In this document: piece by piece, positions 10,290-20,143 of the stretch
Numbering within the stretch: position 1 is the first letter of the stretch
Layout of the letters: the number at the start of each line of letters is the position of its first letter
NCBI GenBank assembly: GCA_024516155.1
Contig: JAJJXM010000021.1
Span: 434,001 to 498,000, forward strand
Direction: 5' to 3'
DNA length: 64,000 bases
DNA from: Pyronema omphalodes
Taxonomy: Eukaryota > Ascomycota > Pezizomycetes > Pezizales > Pyronemataceae
The notes under the pieces: model-generated
The model's database searches: none
Told to the model about the DNA's origin: nothing
Seen by the model: the letters and a program-made list of their open reading frames with translations, nothing else
Made by a program: the position numbers and the translations under genes

Positions 10290-13200
10290 TCATTCCACAT
10301 AGCGCCTACCCACCTCCGTGGCTGCTAGGAATTCCAAGATCGCTTTGGTAAGCCGATCGTCCGAAAAAATCTCCACCGCCTTCAGCCTTCCCCGCCGTCG
10401 CCGCGGCTTTCCAGTTATTTTTTCCACCTCTTGAGCGAGTACCTCGTACTCACGTTGCCAGCGATCGCAGGCACCAAACAGGTGACCTCGCGTTTGGCGT
10501 TCTCCGGAATCGCACCACCAACAGCGATCGGAGTCTTTTTTCTTTATGCGCACCAGGTGGGTGCCTATCAGCGCGTGACCGGAGGCGATTTGGTAGAACA
10601 CCGCAGCCCGGTGTTTCGGCACGGTTTTTAGGCCGTCGCGGATGCCCCACTTCTTTCGTGGGCGGTAGGCTGCGTTGAGGTCGGTACGCTGGCGTACCCA
10701 CTTCGATGCGATCGCCTTGGGGATCTCCGTTACTGCGCGGTTGACGTGCGCCAGCGACGTCCAAGGGAGGGGGGAGCAGGCGGGGTTTGCACACCCTCGG
10801 AGGGGGGGGGGCCAAGCAACGGTGGCTTGTACCGTGTTTTGCTGCTGCGTCCGCAGCTTCGTTTTCGAGGATGTCGCTGTGTCCGGGTACCCATCGGAAG
10901 ACCACCTCGATGCTGGTGAAGGCGCGGAGTTTTGCGACCTCCGTCGCGATCAGGCGCTGCAAGATCTGGCCCGGGCCAGGCACGTCGGAGAGCAGGCGCT
11001 GCAGCGCAGCCTGTGCATCGGAGAAAATTGTGAGGAGCGGGGGGGGGCGGGCTACTGAGTAATGGTAATTATCCCAGTAATCGCGCAGGGCCATCAGCAT
11101 GGCATGAAGCTCGGCGTCGTACACCTCTGCATGACGTCCCACGCAGAAGGAGGAGGGAGTGAGGATGCCTCTCACGTAACGAACGAAGCCTGAGCCAGCG
11201 ACATCTTCCATGCGAGACCCGTCGGTCCAAACGCAGGCGGAGCCAAGGTTTCTCCATTGTAGGGCGCACTCGGTTGCTTCGTCCCTCGATGCGATGACGA
11301 CGGTACCGGGGAACTGTTGGGGGAGAGGGGGGAAGACCCTCTCGACGTGATGGAAGCCCGAACGAGTTGTGGCGCGCTGAGTCAGTTGCCTGACGATGTC
11401 AGCGGTCGGAGACGGGGGGCTGGATCCGGGGGGGGCTGGGCGGGTAAGAAGTCGCGCTCTGAAGCGGGCTTCCCGTCCGCGCACAAGGGATTCTGCCGGT
11501 CGCGTCGCGCTTTCTGCTGCCAGAAAGCCGAGCGGGGTTGTACGGAAGCAGCCGGTGATGGCCCGTGCCTGCTTGTTGAGGACGAGTTGGAGACGGGACA
11601 GGTGCCCAGCGTCTCGGGAGGGGAGTCGGCGGACGGCGTTAATTTCTATGCCGTAGGTAGCAACGGATTGCACCACCGCTTGTTGAAGATTAGCGGTGCT
11701 GCCTGCGGGGAGCCCGTATTTCTTGCACAAGCGTGCAATTTGTGCTTGTTGTTGCGAGGCCCGGGAGAGCCATTTCTGGCGATGCTGGTTAAAGGTGAGT
11801 TTTGCGTCCAGCCAGTAACCTAACCACCGAACAGCGGTTTCGGAATACCGAATGGAGTGGGTTCCCACCGTCACTGTGAGGGAGTCGGGGTTCGGGGGAG
11901 AGCGTCTGCGGGAGAAAAGGATTGCTTCCGTCTTTTCTGATTCGAACACTACCGCGTTCGCTTCACCCCACGCGAGGCAGAGGGACGCGCATCGATCTAA
12001 CTTGGTGGTGACGTCAGTCGCTGACGCGCCTTTCACGAGCCACGTGACGTCATCGACGAAGGACAGTCCCAGCGTTCCTCCGACCTCCGCTTCCACCATC
12101 TTCGCCAGATCCGCTATGTACAGCAGAAACAATATCGGGGACACGGGGGAGCCTTGGGGCAACCCAGTGTCTGTGTCTATCGGCTCGCCAGCCTCCCCTG
12201 CGAGGAAAATCTCGACTCGCCTACTTCTCATGAAGCTCGTCACCCAGCGAACAAGACCTTCGTCGAAGGTTGCTCTACGCAGCTTATTGGTTAAGCAAAC
12301 GCTGTTGACGGTAGGAAACGCGCCCTTAACATCCATCAAGAGAGCGCCTGCTAAAGCCTTTTCCTCCCAAGCAGCCTCGACGAACCCTACCAAAACCGCC
12401 GCCGCGTCCGCCGCCGACCTGTTCGTCCTCCCCCCAAACTGCCCGTCATGTAGGATCCCCGTGCGCTCAGCCTCTTGTGCGAGCAGCTCCGCTACCACTT
12501 TTTCAACCAGCTTGCCAAAGCAGCTGAGCAAGGAGATGATCCGAAAGCTTTTTGCACGCGAGTAGCTCGGCTTTCCCGGCTTCGGGATGCACACCCCCTT
12601 TGCGATCTTCCAGTCGCGGGGGTGATACCCCAGGCGTATACAATGTTTCACCACCGCAACAACCCGGTCCGGATCCCACGAGAGCAGGGCTTTGATGATG
12701 GGGACACCCAGCGCATCAGCGCCTGGGGCCTTCTTGTTGCTCTGCTTGGACAGAGCTGAGGAGACGGATTGTAACGAGACTGACTGCCACAGGGTTCCGG
12801 GCGGCCCCGGGGGGAGTGGTAACTCCGAGAAGGGGTTAGGAGGGGGAAAGGATACTTCCGCGAGCATCCTACGTTTATCCTGATCGTCCTCCGCTCGTTG
12901 CCCTTCTTCGTTCTCGAGCGGACCTACCACCGTCGCTGCCCGTGGTTTAGTCATCCTCAGCGCTGCCCAGACAGCGTCCCCGTTGGCTGTCGACAGGAAG
13001 TCCCCCCAGCACCTACGCTTTTTCTGTCTTTGTAGCGAATGATATGCGTTGCGCAGTTGGTGCTCTGCCTCCACCGTCGCGCGACCTTCCTTGACCGCCC
13101 TGCGGGTCCTTCCATACTCCGTACGAGCCTCACGAATTTCCGCGCGCCACCACCGCTTCGACCGTGCGGTGAGCCGAATTTTCCTTGCTCGTTCCTCCAA

Positions 13201-14061
13201 CAAAGATGTCAGTTCCTCCCGTACCCAAACTACCTCATCTTCCACCTCCTCCTCCGTGCTGAGATCCGTGAGGAGCGGTCTGCGTTCGCTTCGATGGCGC
13301 CAATCTAACGCCGCAGAGACCGCTCCGACCTCATCCTCCAACAATTCCTTGACCGCCCACCCCCTCGTTGGGACTTCGAAGTCCGCCGGAGCTATCACCG
13401 TCGACACTGCCCACGACAACGCAGCGTGGTCGGACGTGGTGGCATGTTCCGGGTCGTCCAATCTTGTGGCTCGTACCGCCGTCGCTATCTCCTCCGTCGC
13501 GAGCACCAAGTCGATAACGCTGTATCGCAGCTGACCTGTTTGCTGGTGAGTTTCGAGACCGTCACCTACGTAATGAAGGTTGTGGGAATCCATCAGGGAC
13601 TCTAGGAAGGCGTGGTGGAGCGGTGCGTCACACCGGGGGTTCCACCGCTGGCTATGGGCATTGAAGTCGCCCGCCAGTACCGTTCCCGAGGTGATGATAC
13701 GATCCCAGCTGACGTCTCTAGCAGGTCGAGCTCCGTCCGAGTTACGAGGAGCGTCGTAGACGTTCACCATCCTGAGCTGCCTGTGTCCTCGACACATTAC
13801 GTCCAACACCTGCACGTCCCCGTCGCTGCCCACCGCGAGATCCTCCCGAGGCCTCAACGTCCACGCTGAGTCTTTACGTACCGCCGCCATCACTCTACCA
13901 CCCCAGAAAAAGTCATACGCCGGGTGTCTCCACCCTTGGAACGTCGGCGGCTCCTGCACAAGCACGACGTCCGCACCCAACTCTTTCCCGCTCTCCATGA
14001 TCGCCGTAAGAACCTCACCGCTCTTGCGACAGTTTAACTGTAGAACCTGAATTGTACTCAT
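10290..14061 (-). pseudogene. LINE ORF2: endonuclease / reverse transcriptase / RNase H, one frameshift
   Basis: The frame from 14061 holds the apurinic-type endonuclease (residues about 1-220: LQLNCRKSGEV, VLVQEP, GDFNAHS, SDHAALSW). The reverse transcriptase follows with KKAPGADALG, LMDVKGAFPTVN, GLPQGSPVSPILF and catalytic FVDD near residue 667. RNase H has WTDGSR near 945 and WVPGHSD near 1060. At a run of 10 C on the coding strand (10811-10802) the frame shifts. The true C-terminus, with SLAHVNRAV and the knuckle CWWCDSGERQTRGHLFGAC, continues in another frame to the stop at 10290. The shift is a one-base-class indel in a homopolymer, so it is either inactivating or a sequence error. Function: target-primed reverse transcription of the LINE RNA. 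Confidence 0.9.
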
Positions 14062-14073
14062 AATTCAGGTTCT
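14042..14073 (-). promoter_or_regulatory. hairpin presenting the ORF1 stop / ORF2 start
   Basis: On the coding strand a perfect 12-bp stem (AGAACCTGAATT / AATTCAGGTTCT) closes an 8-nt loop ATGAGTAC at 14061-14054. The loop contains the ATGA overlap, where the ORF1 stop TGA (14060-14058) and the ORF2 start ATG (14061-14059) share two bases. This suggests coupled termination and reinitiation (inference). Confidence 0.75.
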
Positions 14074-14738
14074 GTGGGCGCAACGGCATCGGTCGACCCC
14101 GCGGAGGAGGCGACTTCGGAGTCGGTGTCCATGAGGACAGCGAAGGGGTTCACAACCACCAGCGCGGTGGAGGGGCTGGGGTCTTGAGTCTGGGGGGAGG
14201 GGGACGGAGGGGAGGAGGGAGTCGGAGCGGGGGCTACACGCGAGGTGGGGGCGGCAGCGGTGACAGGGTTTAATCGGGACGAGCGGGCGAGGCGGGCGGC
14301 CACTATGGCGGCGAGGCGATCAGGGCAGGTACGAGCTGTCGCAAAGTGTTATTCCCCGCAATTAGCACACTTAGGTACCGGGAGAGAATGGGGGCACGCG
14401 GAGCCCATGGGCTTGCTACAGCCTGCGAATGAGCACGCGGGGTGCTTCGCGGTGGGGTGGCTGAGGGCGCAGAACGCGCACCGGAACACATCAGGCGTGG
14501 AGCAGCGCTCGCGGATGTGGCCCCATTTTAGGCATCCGGAGCACTGACTGTCGGGGCCCTCGAAAACGTAGAGCTCTGCCCGGTGGCGGCGACTGCCCAG
14601 CAGGACGCCTTTGGTGATTAGCAGGCGGGCGGAAGCGGAGCTCCTCACGAAAACTACGGCAGATGAACTTTGGGTGGCACCGCGAACGAAGCGTTCACGG
14701 ATTTCTTCAACCTTACCCAACCAACGGACGTTAGGTAG
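14058..14738 (-). pseudogene. LINE ORF1 (gag-like), 3' segment with zinc knuckles
   Basis: This is the distal half of ORF1, cut from its 5' half (21094-22154) by the Gypsy insertion. The frame resumes exactly at the duplicated GGTAG. It carries CCHC-type knuckles (CSGCLKWGHIRERC, CAFCALSHPTAKHPAC) and a third, CANCGE-stop-HFATARTC. That in-frame TAA at 14351-14349 is inside the third knuckle; the same frame then runs on to the TGA at 14060-14058 through a Pro/Ser-rich tail. Family role: nucleic-acid-binding protein of the LINE RNP. The TAA could derive from CAA by a C-to-T change at CpA, the context favoured by repeat-induced point mutation. Confidence 0.85.
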
Positions 14739-15277
14739 TGTAACGGGACAGGCTCGAGGGAACGTCCAAGGTACGCAGTGTTCAGGACAGAGGGCAAGAA
14801 CAGGAACGTAGAGCAAGAGGAGGAGATACTGGGAGGAGGAGGCAGAGGTCAAGACGAAGACAAGGCTGGAGGAGGAGGAGTTGTCAAGGTAACTAGATTG
14901 CTAACTGGACAAGACGTTCTGTAAAGAAGAAAGAAAAGGAAACGGACAGAGCGGAGGGAGAGCCCTCCTTATATACACAAATCCTCCTAAGAACAACCCA
15001 AACCCTGACAGGGTTTTCAACCGAGCCAAGAACCTAAACAAAGAAGCCAAGAAACTAATGCATGTGATAACAATGTGACGCTTGTGCTGATGAAACGAAC
15101 TAAGATAACTAAGACAGATAAGGAAGGTGATAAGGAAAGGATAGACTAGTGCGTTGCGGCTGCGAGGGTGGCTGTACTGGTGCTGACATATGATGTGGCG
15201 CAGCCCTGCGGCTGTGCTCTATGACTGTGCAGGCTGAGACAATCCAGAATACGGGTGACAATGCTGGAGCCGTGACA
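14739..15277 (-). repeat. Gypsy 3' LTR (539 bp)
   Basis: By eye identical to 20555-21093. It starts with TG and ends with CA on the coding strand. A polypurine tract precedes it. Confidence 0.97.
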
Positions 15278-15281
15278 GGAG

Positions 15282-15290
15282 CCCCCTCTT
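15282..15290 (-). other. polypurine tract of the Gypsy element
   Basis: AAGAGGGGG on the coding strand, 4 nt before the 3' LTR. It is in the right place to prime plus-strand DNA synthesis. Confidence 0.6.
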
Positions 15291-15302
15291 AGGCTCGAGT
15301 TC

Positions 15303-18300
15303 CTACGAGAGAGGTCGAGGCTTGTCTGGGTATTGCTGGTGAAACTCATCGACTGCCGTAACGTCTTCAAGGAATTCCTCTGGTTCCCATGTTGGCGTGT
15401 AGTCACCCTTCCATTCCACGAGGTACTGCAAGCGACCTCGTCTAACCCGGCTATCAAGGATTTCGTCCACGAACCATTCCTCTTCACCATCAACAACAAC
15501 AGGCAGGGGAGGCGGTAGTATTTGTCCGGGCAAAGGATCCGACTGGGCAGGGTTGAGTAGTGATACTGGAAATGTCCGGTGATGGTTCATGGTGCCGGGG
15601 ATGTCAAGTTCGTATGCATGTGTGCCAATGGCTCTGACAACACGATACGGGCCGAGGTGCTTGTTTTCCAACTTCCGTGATGGCCGTTCGGTGCGCAGGT
15701 TGCGAGCGTCTAGCCAGACAAGATCGTTGGGTTTAAACACAGGGGCTGGTACACGTGACCGGTCGGCCGCTTCTGTATATCGTGCCTGGGCGTACTTCAT
15801 TTCCGATCGCAGAACGTCATGAATGTGTGACATGCGTTCTGCTACTAGTTTAGCGTTGACTTCATCTGGGTTATCGGTTCTGATATTAAGTTCGAAGGAG
15901 CACTTCGGGTGCCTGCCGTAGATCGCAAAGAACGGGGAGAGGGTAGTCGTGTCGGATACTTGGTTGTTTGCTGCAAACTCAGCTAGGGACAAGTACTTTT
16001 TCCAGTCGTCCTGCAGGTAGGATACGTAAGCTCGCAGGTACTGTTCGGTGACGGCGTTTATACGTTCTGTTTGACCGTCCGTCTGGGGGTGGAATGCTGT
16101 GCTTGTTGCCGTTTCGATCCCTAGACAGGATGCAAGATATTTCCAGAAGTTGGCGATGAACTGTGGTCCTCGATCAGAGATAAGAACATCTGGCAGGCCA
16201 TGCAATCGGAAAACGTTATCCACGAAGAGCTGAGCAAACCCTTGAGCTGTGATGGTCGTATGGCAGGGGATCAAGTGCCGTTGCTTCGTCAGTCGACATA
16301 CAACTGCACAAATTGCATCGTATCCATCGGATGGAGGAAGGCCAGTGATGAAGTCTACCGAAACGCTTTGCCAAGGTTGATGTGGGACGGGCAGAGGTTT
16401 GAGGGTACCAAAGGGGGCGTGTCTTGTGGCTTTAGTACGTTTGCAGGTATGACAATTGCGTACAAACCGTTCGACATCAGTCCGCATTGATGGCCAGTAG
16501 TAGTTCCTGGAGAGAAGCTCGAAGGTCTTGGCGCGTCCTGGATGTCCCATGGTAGGGGGGTCGTGGTGATCTTGGATGAGGCGGAGTCGGAGAGGGTCGT
16601 AGTCGGGGACGTATTGGCAGCCACGGTACATGAGTCGGTCCTGTTGTTTTGAGCAATCGGCAAGTGATATGTCTTTTGAGTGTTGGGCTCCATCATCAAG
16701 CATTTGCAGGACATGCTCCGGGAATGGGTCTGCCTTGTAACCTTCAGTGAACAACATTTCGAGCGAGGGATATTTCTCCTTTGGTGGGTTTTCGGCAGCA
16801 AGTTGAAGATTCTCAGGTAAGTTGTAGGGTTTTAAGACAGCTTGTTGGTTGGCTAACAGTCGTTCATCCCCTTCCTTTGGCAGGTCTCCAGACCTTCGAG
16901 TCAAGGCATCGGGTTTACCACCTGCAGTCCCGGGCCGGTAGATAATCTTGAAGTTGAAGCGTGACAAAAATTCGGACCACCGGGCCTGACGACGGTTCAG
17001 AAGCTTGGTAGTCATGAAGTATTCGAGATTTTTATGATCAGTGAGAACCTGGATGGGGAATGCTGACCCTTCAAGGTGAGGACGCCATTCTTCGAAGCAG
17101 CGGACAATTGCCATCAATTCCTTATCATAGATCTCGTAGTTGCATTCCGCTGGTGAATGCTTCTTGGAGAAGAAGGCAACTGGGTGCAATATACCATCAT
17201 CATCGTACTGTGATAAAACACCGGCAGAAACGTAGTCTGAGGCATCGGTTTCCACTATAACGTCACGGTCATAGTCGAAGTGTCGCAGGACTGGTGCGGT
17301 CGTAAAAGAGGTTTTTAACAAGTCAAAGGCCTTCTGTTGGTCCGGACCCCAGATGAATGGGACGGGTTTGCCGTTTTCCTTCTTGGTAAGACTGGTAAGG
17401 GGGGCCACGACTTTCGAGTAATCGCGGATGAATCGTCGGTAGAAATTTGCAAATCCAAGGAATTCTTGGACGTCCTTGAGGTTGCAAGGGTTTTCCCATT
17501 TTACCACTGTTTCTACCTTTTTCGGATCCATCTTGATACCGTCTCGTCCAACCAATAACCCAAGATACTTGACTTCTGTTTGGTGAAACTTGCATTTTTC
17601 TGGTTTTAGGTGGAGGCCGGCATTCTTCAAGGCTTCAAGAATCTGGCGAACATGTTTCCGGTGATCGTCCAGGTTTTCGGAATATATCAGGATATCGTCG
17701 AGGTATGCGGTACAGAAGAGGTCGAGGTAAGGTCGAAGAACATCATTGATAAACGCCTGGAAATCAGCTGGGGCATTCGTAAGTCCGAAAGGCATAACAA
17801 GAGACTCGAAGAGGCCATAACGAGTGCGAAATGCAGTTTTCCATTCCTCCCCCTCTGCCATGCGTACAAGGTTGTAAGCACCTCGAATGTCCAATGTTGT
17901 GAAGTACTTGGCCTTAGACAGTTGTAGCAGGGTTTCTTGAATCAGGGGCAAGGGGTATCGATTCTTGATAGTTCCTTCATTCAATCCACGATAGTCCACA
18001 CAGAGACGCAGCGAACCATCGGATTTCTTGACAAACAGGATTGGTGAGGCTGCTGGCGATGATGACCGTCGGATAAATCCTTTGGAAAGATTCTCCTCGA
18101 GCCATGCCTTGAGGGCCTCTAGTTCTGTGCGCGACAGGGAATACAGGGGGCCAAAAGGTGGTGTAAATCCCTCCTTCAACGGGATCCGGTGGTCGTAGGG
18201 TCGGTGGGGTGGCAGCTTATTGGCAACAGCTTCTTCGAACAAGTTCAAGAAATCGTGATACTCCGTTGGTACGATTCGTTTCAGGTCCTCAGGAGTGTTG

Positions 18301-19004
18301 ACTTTGTTGTCGAGGGCTTTATTTAACTCATACAGAGACAGGGAAAATATGGAGAGTCTCTGTTTCTTAGCCACTCGACAGAAGGAAGATGCTGTCAGGG
18401 AGGCGATGTGTAGTTTGGCTGGGGCCGCAGAGAGTGGGTACAGGAAGGTTTCTGGAGGTTCTTCACTGAGACCAGAGACAGTTGTTGGTACTGGGTTGCA
18501 GTGGGCCAGGCAGTATTGTGATCCGAACGTGATTGTTCCTGAGCTGAAGCGAATTGCAACATCATGAAGTTGCAACCAGGGGATTCCAAGGACTAGGGGG
18601 TAGTGGCCTAATTTAGTGACGAACATAGGGAGCTGTTCGCGGTGCTCGTGTATGGTGCATTGGGCAAGGGCGAGGTGGGTGATGTCACCAGAGGCAATAG
18701 GTCGGCCATCGATGACTTCCAGGGCACGGGGTTTTCGTAGGGGTTGCAGGGGGATCTGGTGATGGCGGGCGAAGTCTTCATCAACAAAGGAGATACCAGT
18801 GGCGCCACAGTCGATTAGCGCATGGGTACGAATGTTTTTATCACCGAAGGTAAGCGTGCAAGAGACAACAAGATGTTTTCCTTCCATTGACATTTCTTCT
18901 ACTACTGCATTCGTAATTCCAGGACCAGGTACTTTCCAACTAAATGAAGACAACAAAAGAGAGTGACCAGCAGCATAGCCATCTATGTGCGGCTGGTCTA
19001 GGCA
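15303..19004 (-). CDS. pol: Gypsy pol: protease, RT, RNase H, integrase, chromodomain
   Basis: The frame is open from the gag/pol frameshift site (first pol-frame codon TGC at 19004) to the stop at 15303, 1,233 residues. The first methionine-like start at 18956 is TTG, so separate initiation is unlikely. Domains in order: aspartic protease with LIDCGATG near residue 62 (Cys in place of the usual Ser/Thr); reverse transcriptase with YLDDILIYSE near 434; RNase H with ETDASDY near 590; integrase with an HHCC-like zinc region and DDE core (VDFITG, ISDRGPQF, HPQTDGQTERIN near 975); and a C-terminal chromodomain (WFVDEILDSR...YLVEWKGDY...TWEP), residues about 1175-1225. In chromoviruses the chromodomain tethers integration to marked chromatin. 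No stop or frameshift is visible. Confidence 0.95.
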   Translation of the reverse strand, partial: CLDQPHIDGYAAGHSLLLSSFSWKVPGPGITNAVVEEMSMEGKHLVVSCTLTFGDKNIRTHALIDCGATGISFVDEDFARHHQIPLQPLRKPRALEVIDGRPIASGDITHLALAQCTIHEHREQLPMFVTKLGHYPLVLGIPWLQLHDVAIRFSSGTITFGSQYCLAHCNPVPTTVSGLSEEPPETFLYPLSAAPAKLHIASLTASSFCRVAKKQRLSIFSLSLYELNKALDNKVNTPEDLKRIVPTEYHDFLNLFEEAVANKLPPHRPYDHRIPLKEGFTPPFGPLYSLSRTELEALKAWLEENLSKGFIRRSSSPAASPILFVKKSDGSLRLCVDYRGLNEGTIKNRYPLPLIQETLLQLSKAKYFTTLDIRGAYNLVRMAEGEEWKTAFRTRYGLFESLVMPFGLTNAPADFQAFINDVLRPYLDLFCTAYLDDILIYSENLDDHRKHVRQILEALKNAGLHLKPEKCKFHQTEVKYLGLLVGRDGIKMDPKKVETVVKWENPCNLKDVQEFLGFANFYRRFIRDYSKVVAPLTSLTKKENGKPVPFIWGPDQQKAFDLLKTSFTTAPVLRHFDYDRDVIVETDASDYVSAGVLSQYDDDGILHPVAFFSKKHSPAECNYEIYDKELMAIVRCFEEWRPHLEGSAFPIQVLTDHKNLEYFMTTKLLNRRQARWSEFLSRFNFKIIYRPGTAGGKPDALTRRSGDLPKEGDERLLANQQAVLKPYNLPENLQLAAENPPKEKYPSLEMLFTEGYKADPFPEHVLQMLDDGAQHSKDISLADCSKQQDRLMYRGCQYVPDYDPLRLRLIQDHHDPPTMGHPGRAKTFELLSRNYYWPSMRTDVERFVRNCHTCKRTKATRHAPFGTLKPLPVPHQPWQSVSVDFITGLPPSDGYDAICAVVCRLTKQRHLIPCHTTITAQGFAQLFVDNVFRLHGLPDVLISDRGPQFIANFWKYLASCLGIETATSTAFHPQTDGQTERINAVTEQYLRAYVSYLQDDWKKYLSLAEFAANNQVSDTTTLSPFFAIYGRHPKCSFELNIRTDNPDEVNAKLVAERMSHIHDVLRSEMKYAQARYTEAADRSRVPAPVFKPNDLVWLDARNLRTERPSRKLENKHLGPYRVVRAIGTHAYELDIPGTMNHHRTFPVSLLNPAQSDPLPGQILPPPLPVVVDGEEEWFVDEILDSRVRRGRLQYLVEWKGDYTPTWEPEEFLEDVTAVDEFHQQYPDKPRPLS

Positions 19005-19010
19005 TTTCCC
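18965..19010 (-). promoter_or_regulatory. programmed -1 frameshift signal between gag and pol
   Basis: On the coding strand the heptamer G GGA AAT (19010-19004) has X XXY YYZ form in the gag frame, one codon before the gag TAG. After a 5-nt spacer comes a hairpin at 18998-18965: outer stem GACCAGC/GCTGGTC (7 bp), a small internal loop, inner stem CATAG/CTATG (5 bp), loop ATGG. A -1 slip enters the pol frame exactly. Confidence 0.85.
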
Positions 19011-20140
19011 GACTCCTCGTCAGAGAGGGGAGTCTCCGGAACTGGGTTAGGCGCAACTGCTGCGGCACGAAGGGTGGCCGGTTTATTCGGGCAGGCTGCA
19101 GCCATGTGTCCATGTCCACCACAGTAGAGGCAGCGGCCTTCAGCTAGGCGAGCAGCGCGTTCCTGGGGTGTAATCTTGCGTCGATTAGCAGAGAGGTCCA
19201 TGGGGGCAGGTCCGTAGTAGGGTGTGCTGGGCGGAGCGGGTCGTTGTGCGGGTGCAGGAGCGAAGGCGGGTGGGGCTGCACGGGGTGTGGCGTGACTCGT
19301 AGTGCGGGAACCAGTTCTCAACTTTCGCAGATTATCGATGGCACGGATCTGGGAGTCCAGGTTTTGACACTGGTTGACGAAGGTGCGGAGATCGGTAGCA
19401 GGGGGTGCCCCAATGAGTTTCTCAAGAATCTCAATGGACAGGCCATTGCGAAGAGCATCCATGGTAGCGCGTTCATCCCAGTTAAGTTCAGAGACCAACC
19501 TAGAGAACTCAGCGTAGTAGGCTGAGAACTCCTTGTTGCCTTGTCGGAGGGCCTGGAGCTTGTGTCTGGCGGTTGCAGCTGCATCGGGATCGCCAAAGGT
19601 AGCCCGAAGGATCCTGATAACATCTTCAACATCGTCCAGGGATGCCGTTTCGCCATCTTCGCGGATGAAGGGGATCAGTTGTTGCATGGCACGACCTCGG
19701 AGGCGTCCCACAGCGTAGGCAACACGTTGTTTGGCAGTGGGGTAGCGACCCTGGTCACTGAGGAGCTTGAGGCGCAGGTGGGTGACAAATGCTCGGAGTT
19801 CTTCCCTGGAGCCATCATACAAAGGTGCATCAGGGAGTTTCTCACCCTGGCCCGCAGGCTGTGGGGCAGCAAGGAGGCGGGTGATGATTTCGCGTTGTCG
19901 GGCAAGTTCGGCTTCCGCAGCATCGGCCCGAGCAGTTTCCTCAGCCAGGGTTGGTTGGTTGGGGTCAACATCAGGTTCTGGGGCGGGATCGGGCAGGACA
20001 TGGTCAGGGGCGTTGAGAACATGACCACAGAGGTTGCGGACAAAGTTGACCGGACCAATTGTGGGGTCGAAGGCGGTGATAGTGGAAGCATCTTGGATGT
20101 TAGCCCAGAGCTCATCGGTGAAGGTTTTGTGGACAGGCAT
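18998..20140 (-). CDS. gag: Gypsy gag polyprotein
   Basis: 380 residues forming the virus-like particle and packaging the RNA. The N-terminal 120 residues contain a Pro/Asp-rich linker and a helical stretch (EETARADAAEAELARQRE). Residues about 125-290 are the Retrotrans_gag capsid-like domain. It is followed by a Pro/Ala-rich linker and a single CCHC knuckle CLYCGGHGHMAAAC near residue 345. The frame ends at TAG (19000-18998), just after the slippery site. The start ATG lies one codon after the stop of an in-frame 78-codon leader ORF. Confidence 0.93.
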   Translation of the reverse strand: MPVHKTFTDELWANIQDASTITAFDPTIGPVNFVRNLCGHVLNAPDHVLPDPAPEPDVDPNQPTLAEETARADAAEAELARQREIITRLLAAPQPAGQGEKLPDAPLYDGSREELRAFVTHLRLKLLSDQGRYPTAKQRVAYAVGRLRGRAMQQLIPFIREDGETASLDDVEDVIRILRATFGDPDAAATARHKLQALRQGNKEFSAYYAEFSRLVSELNWDERATMDALRNGLSIEILEKLIGAPPATDLRTFVNQCQNLDSQIRAIDNLRKLRTGSRTTSHATPRAAPPAFAPAPAQRPAPPSTPYYGPAPMDLSANRRKITPQERAARLAEGRCLYCGGHGHMAAACPNKPATLRAAAVAPNPVPETPLSDEESGNA

Positions 20141-20143
20141 GAT

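Noticed and set aside
10675..13869. several plus-strand ORFs of 80-240 codons across the LINE
   Set aside because: They are antisense shadows of the GC-rich ORF2, low in complexity and rich in Ser/Arg/Pro.
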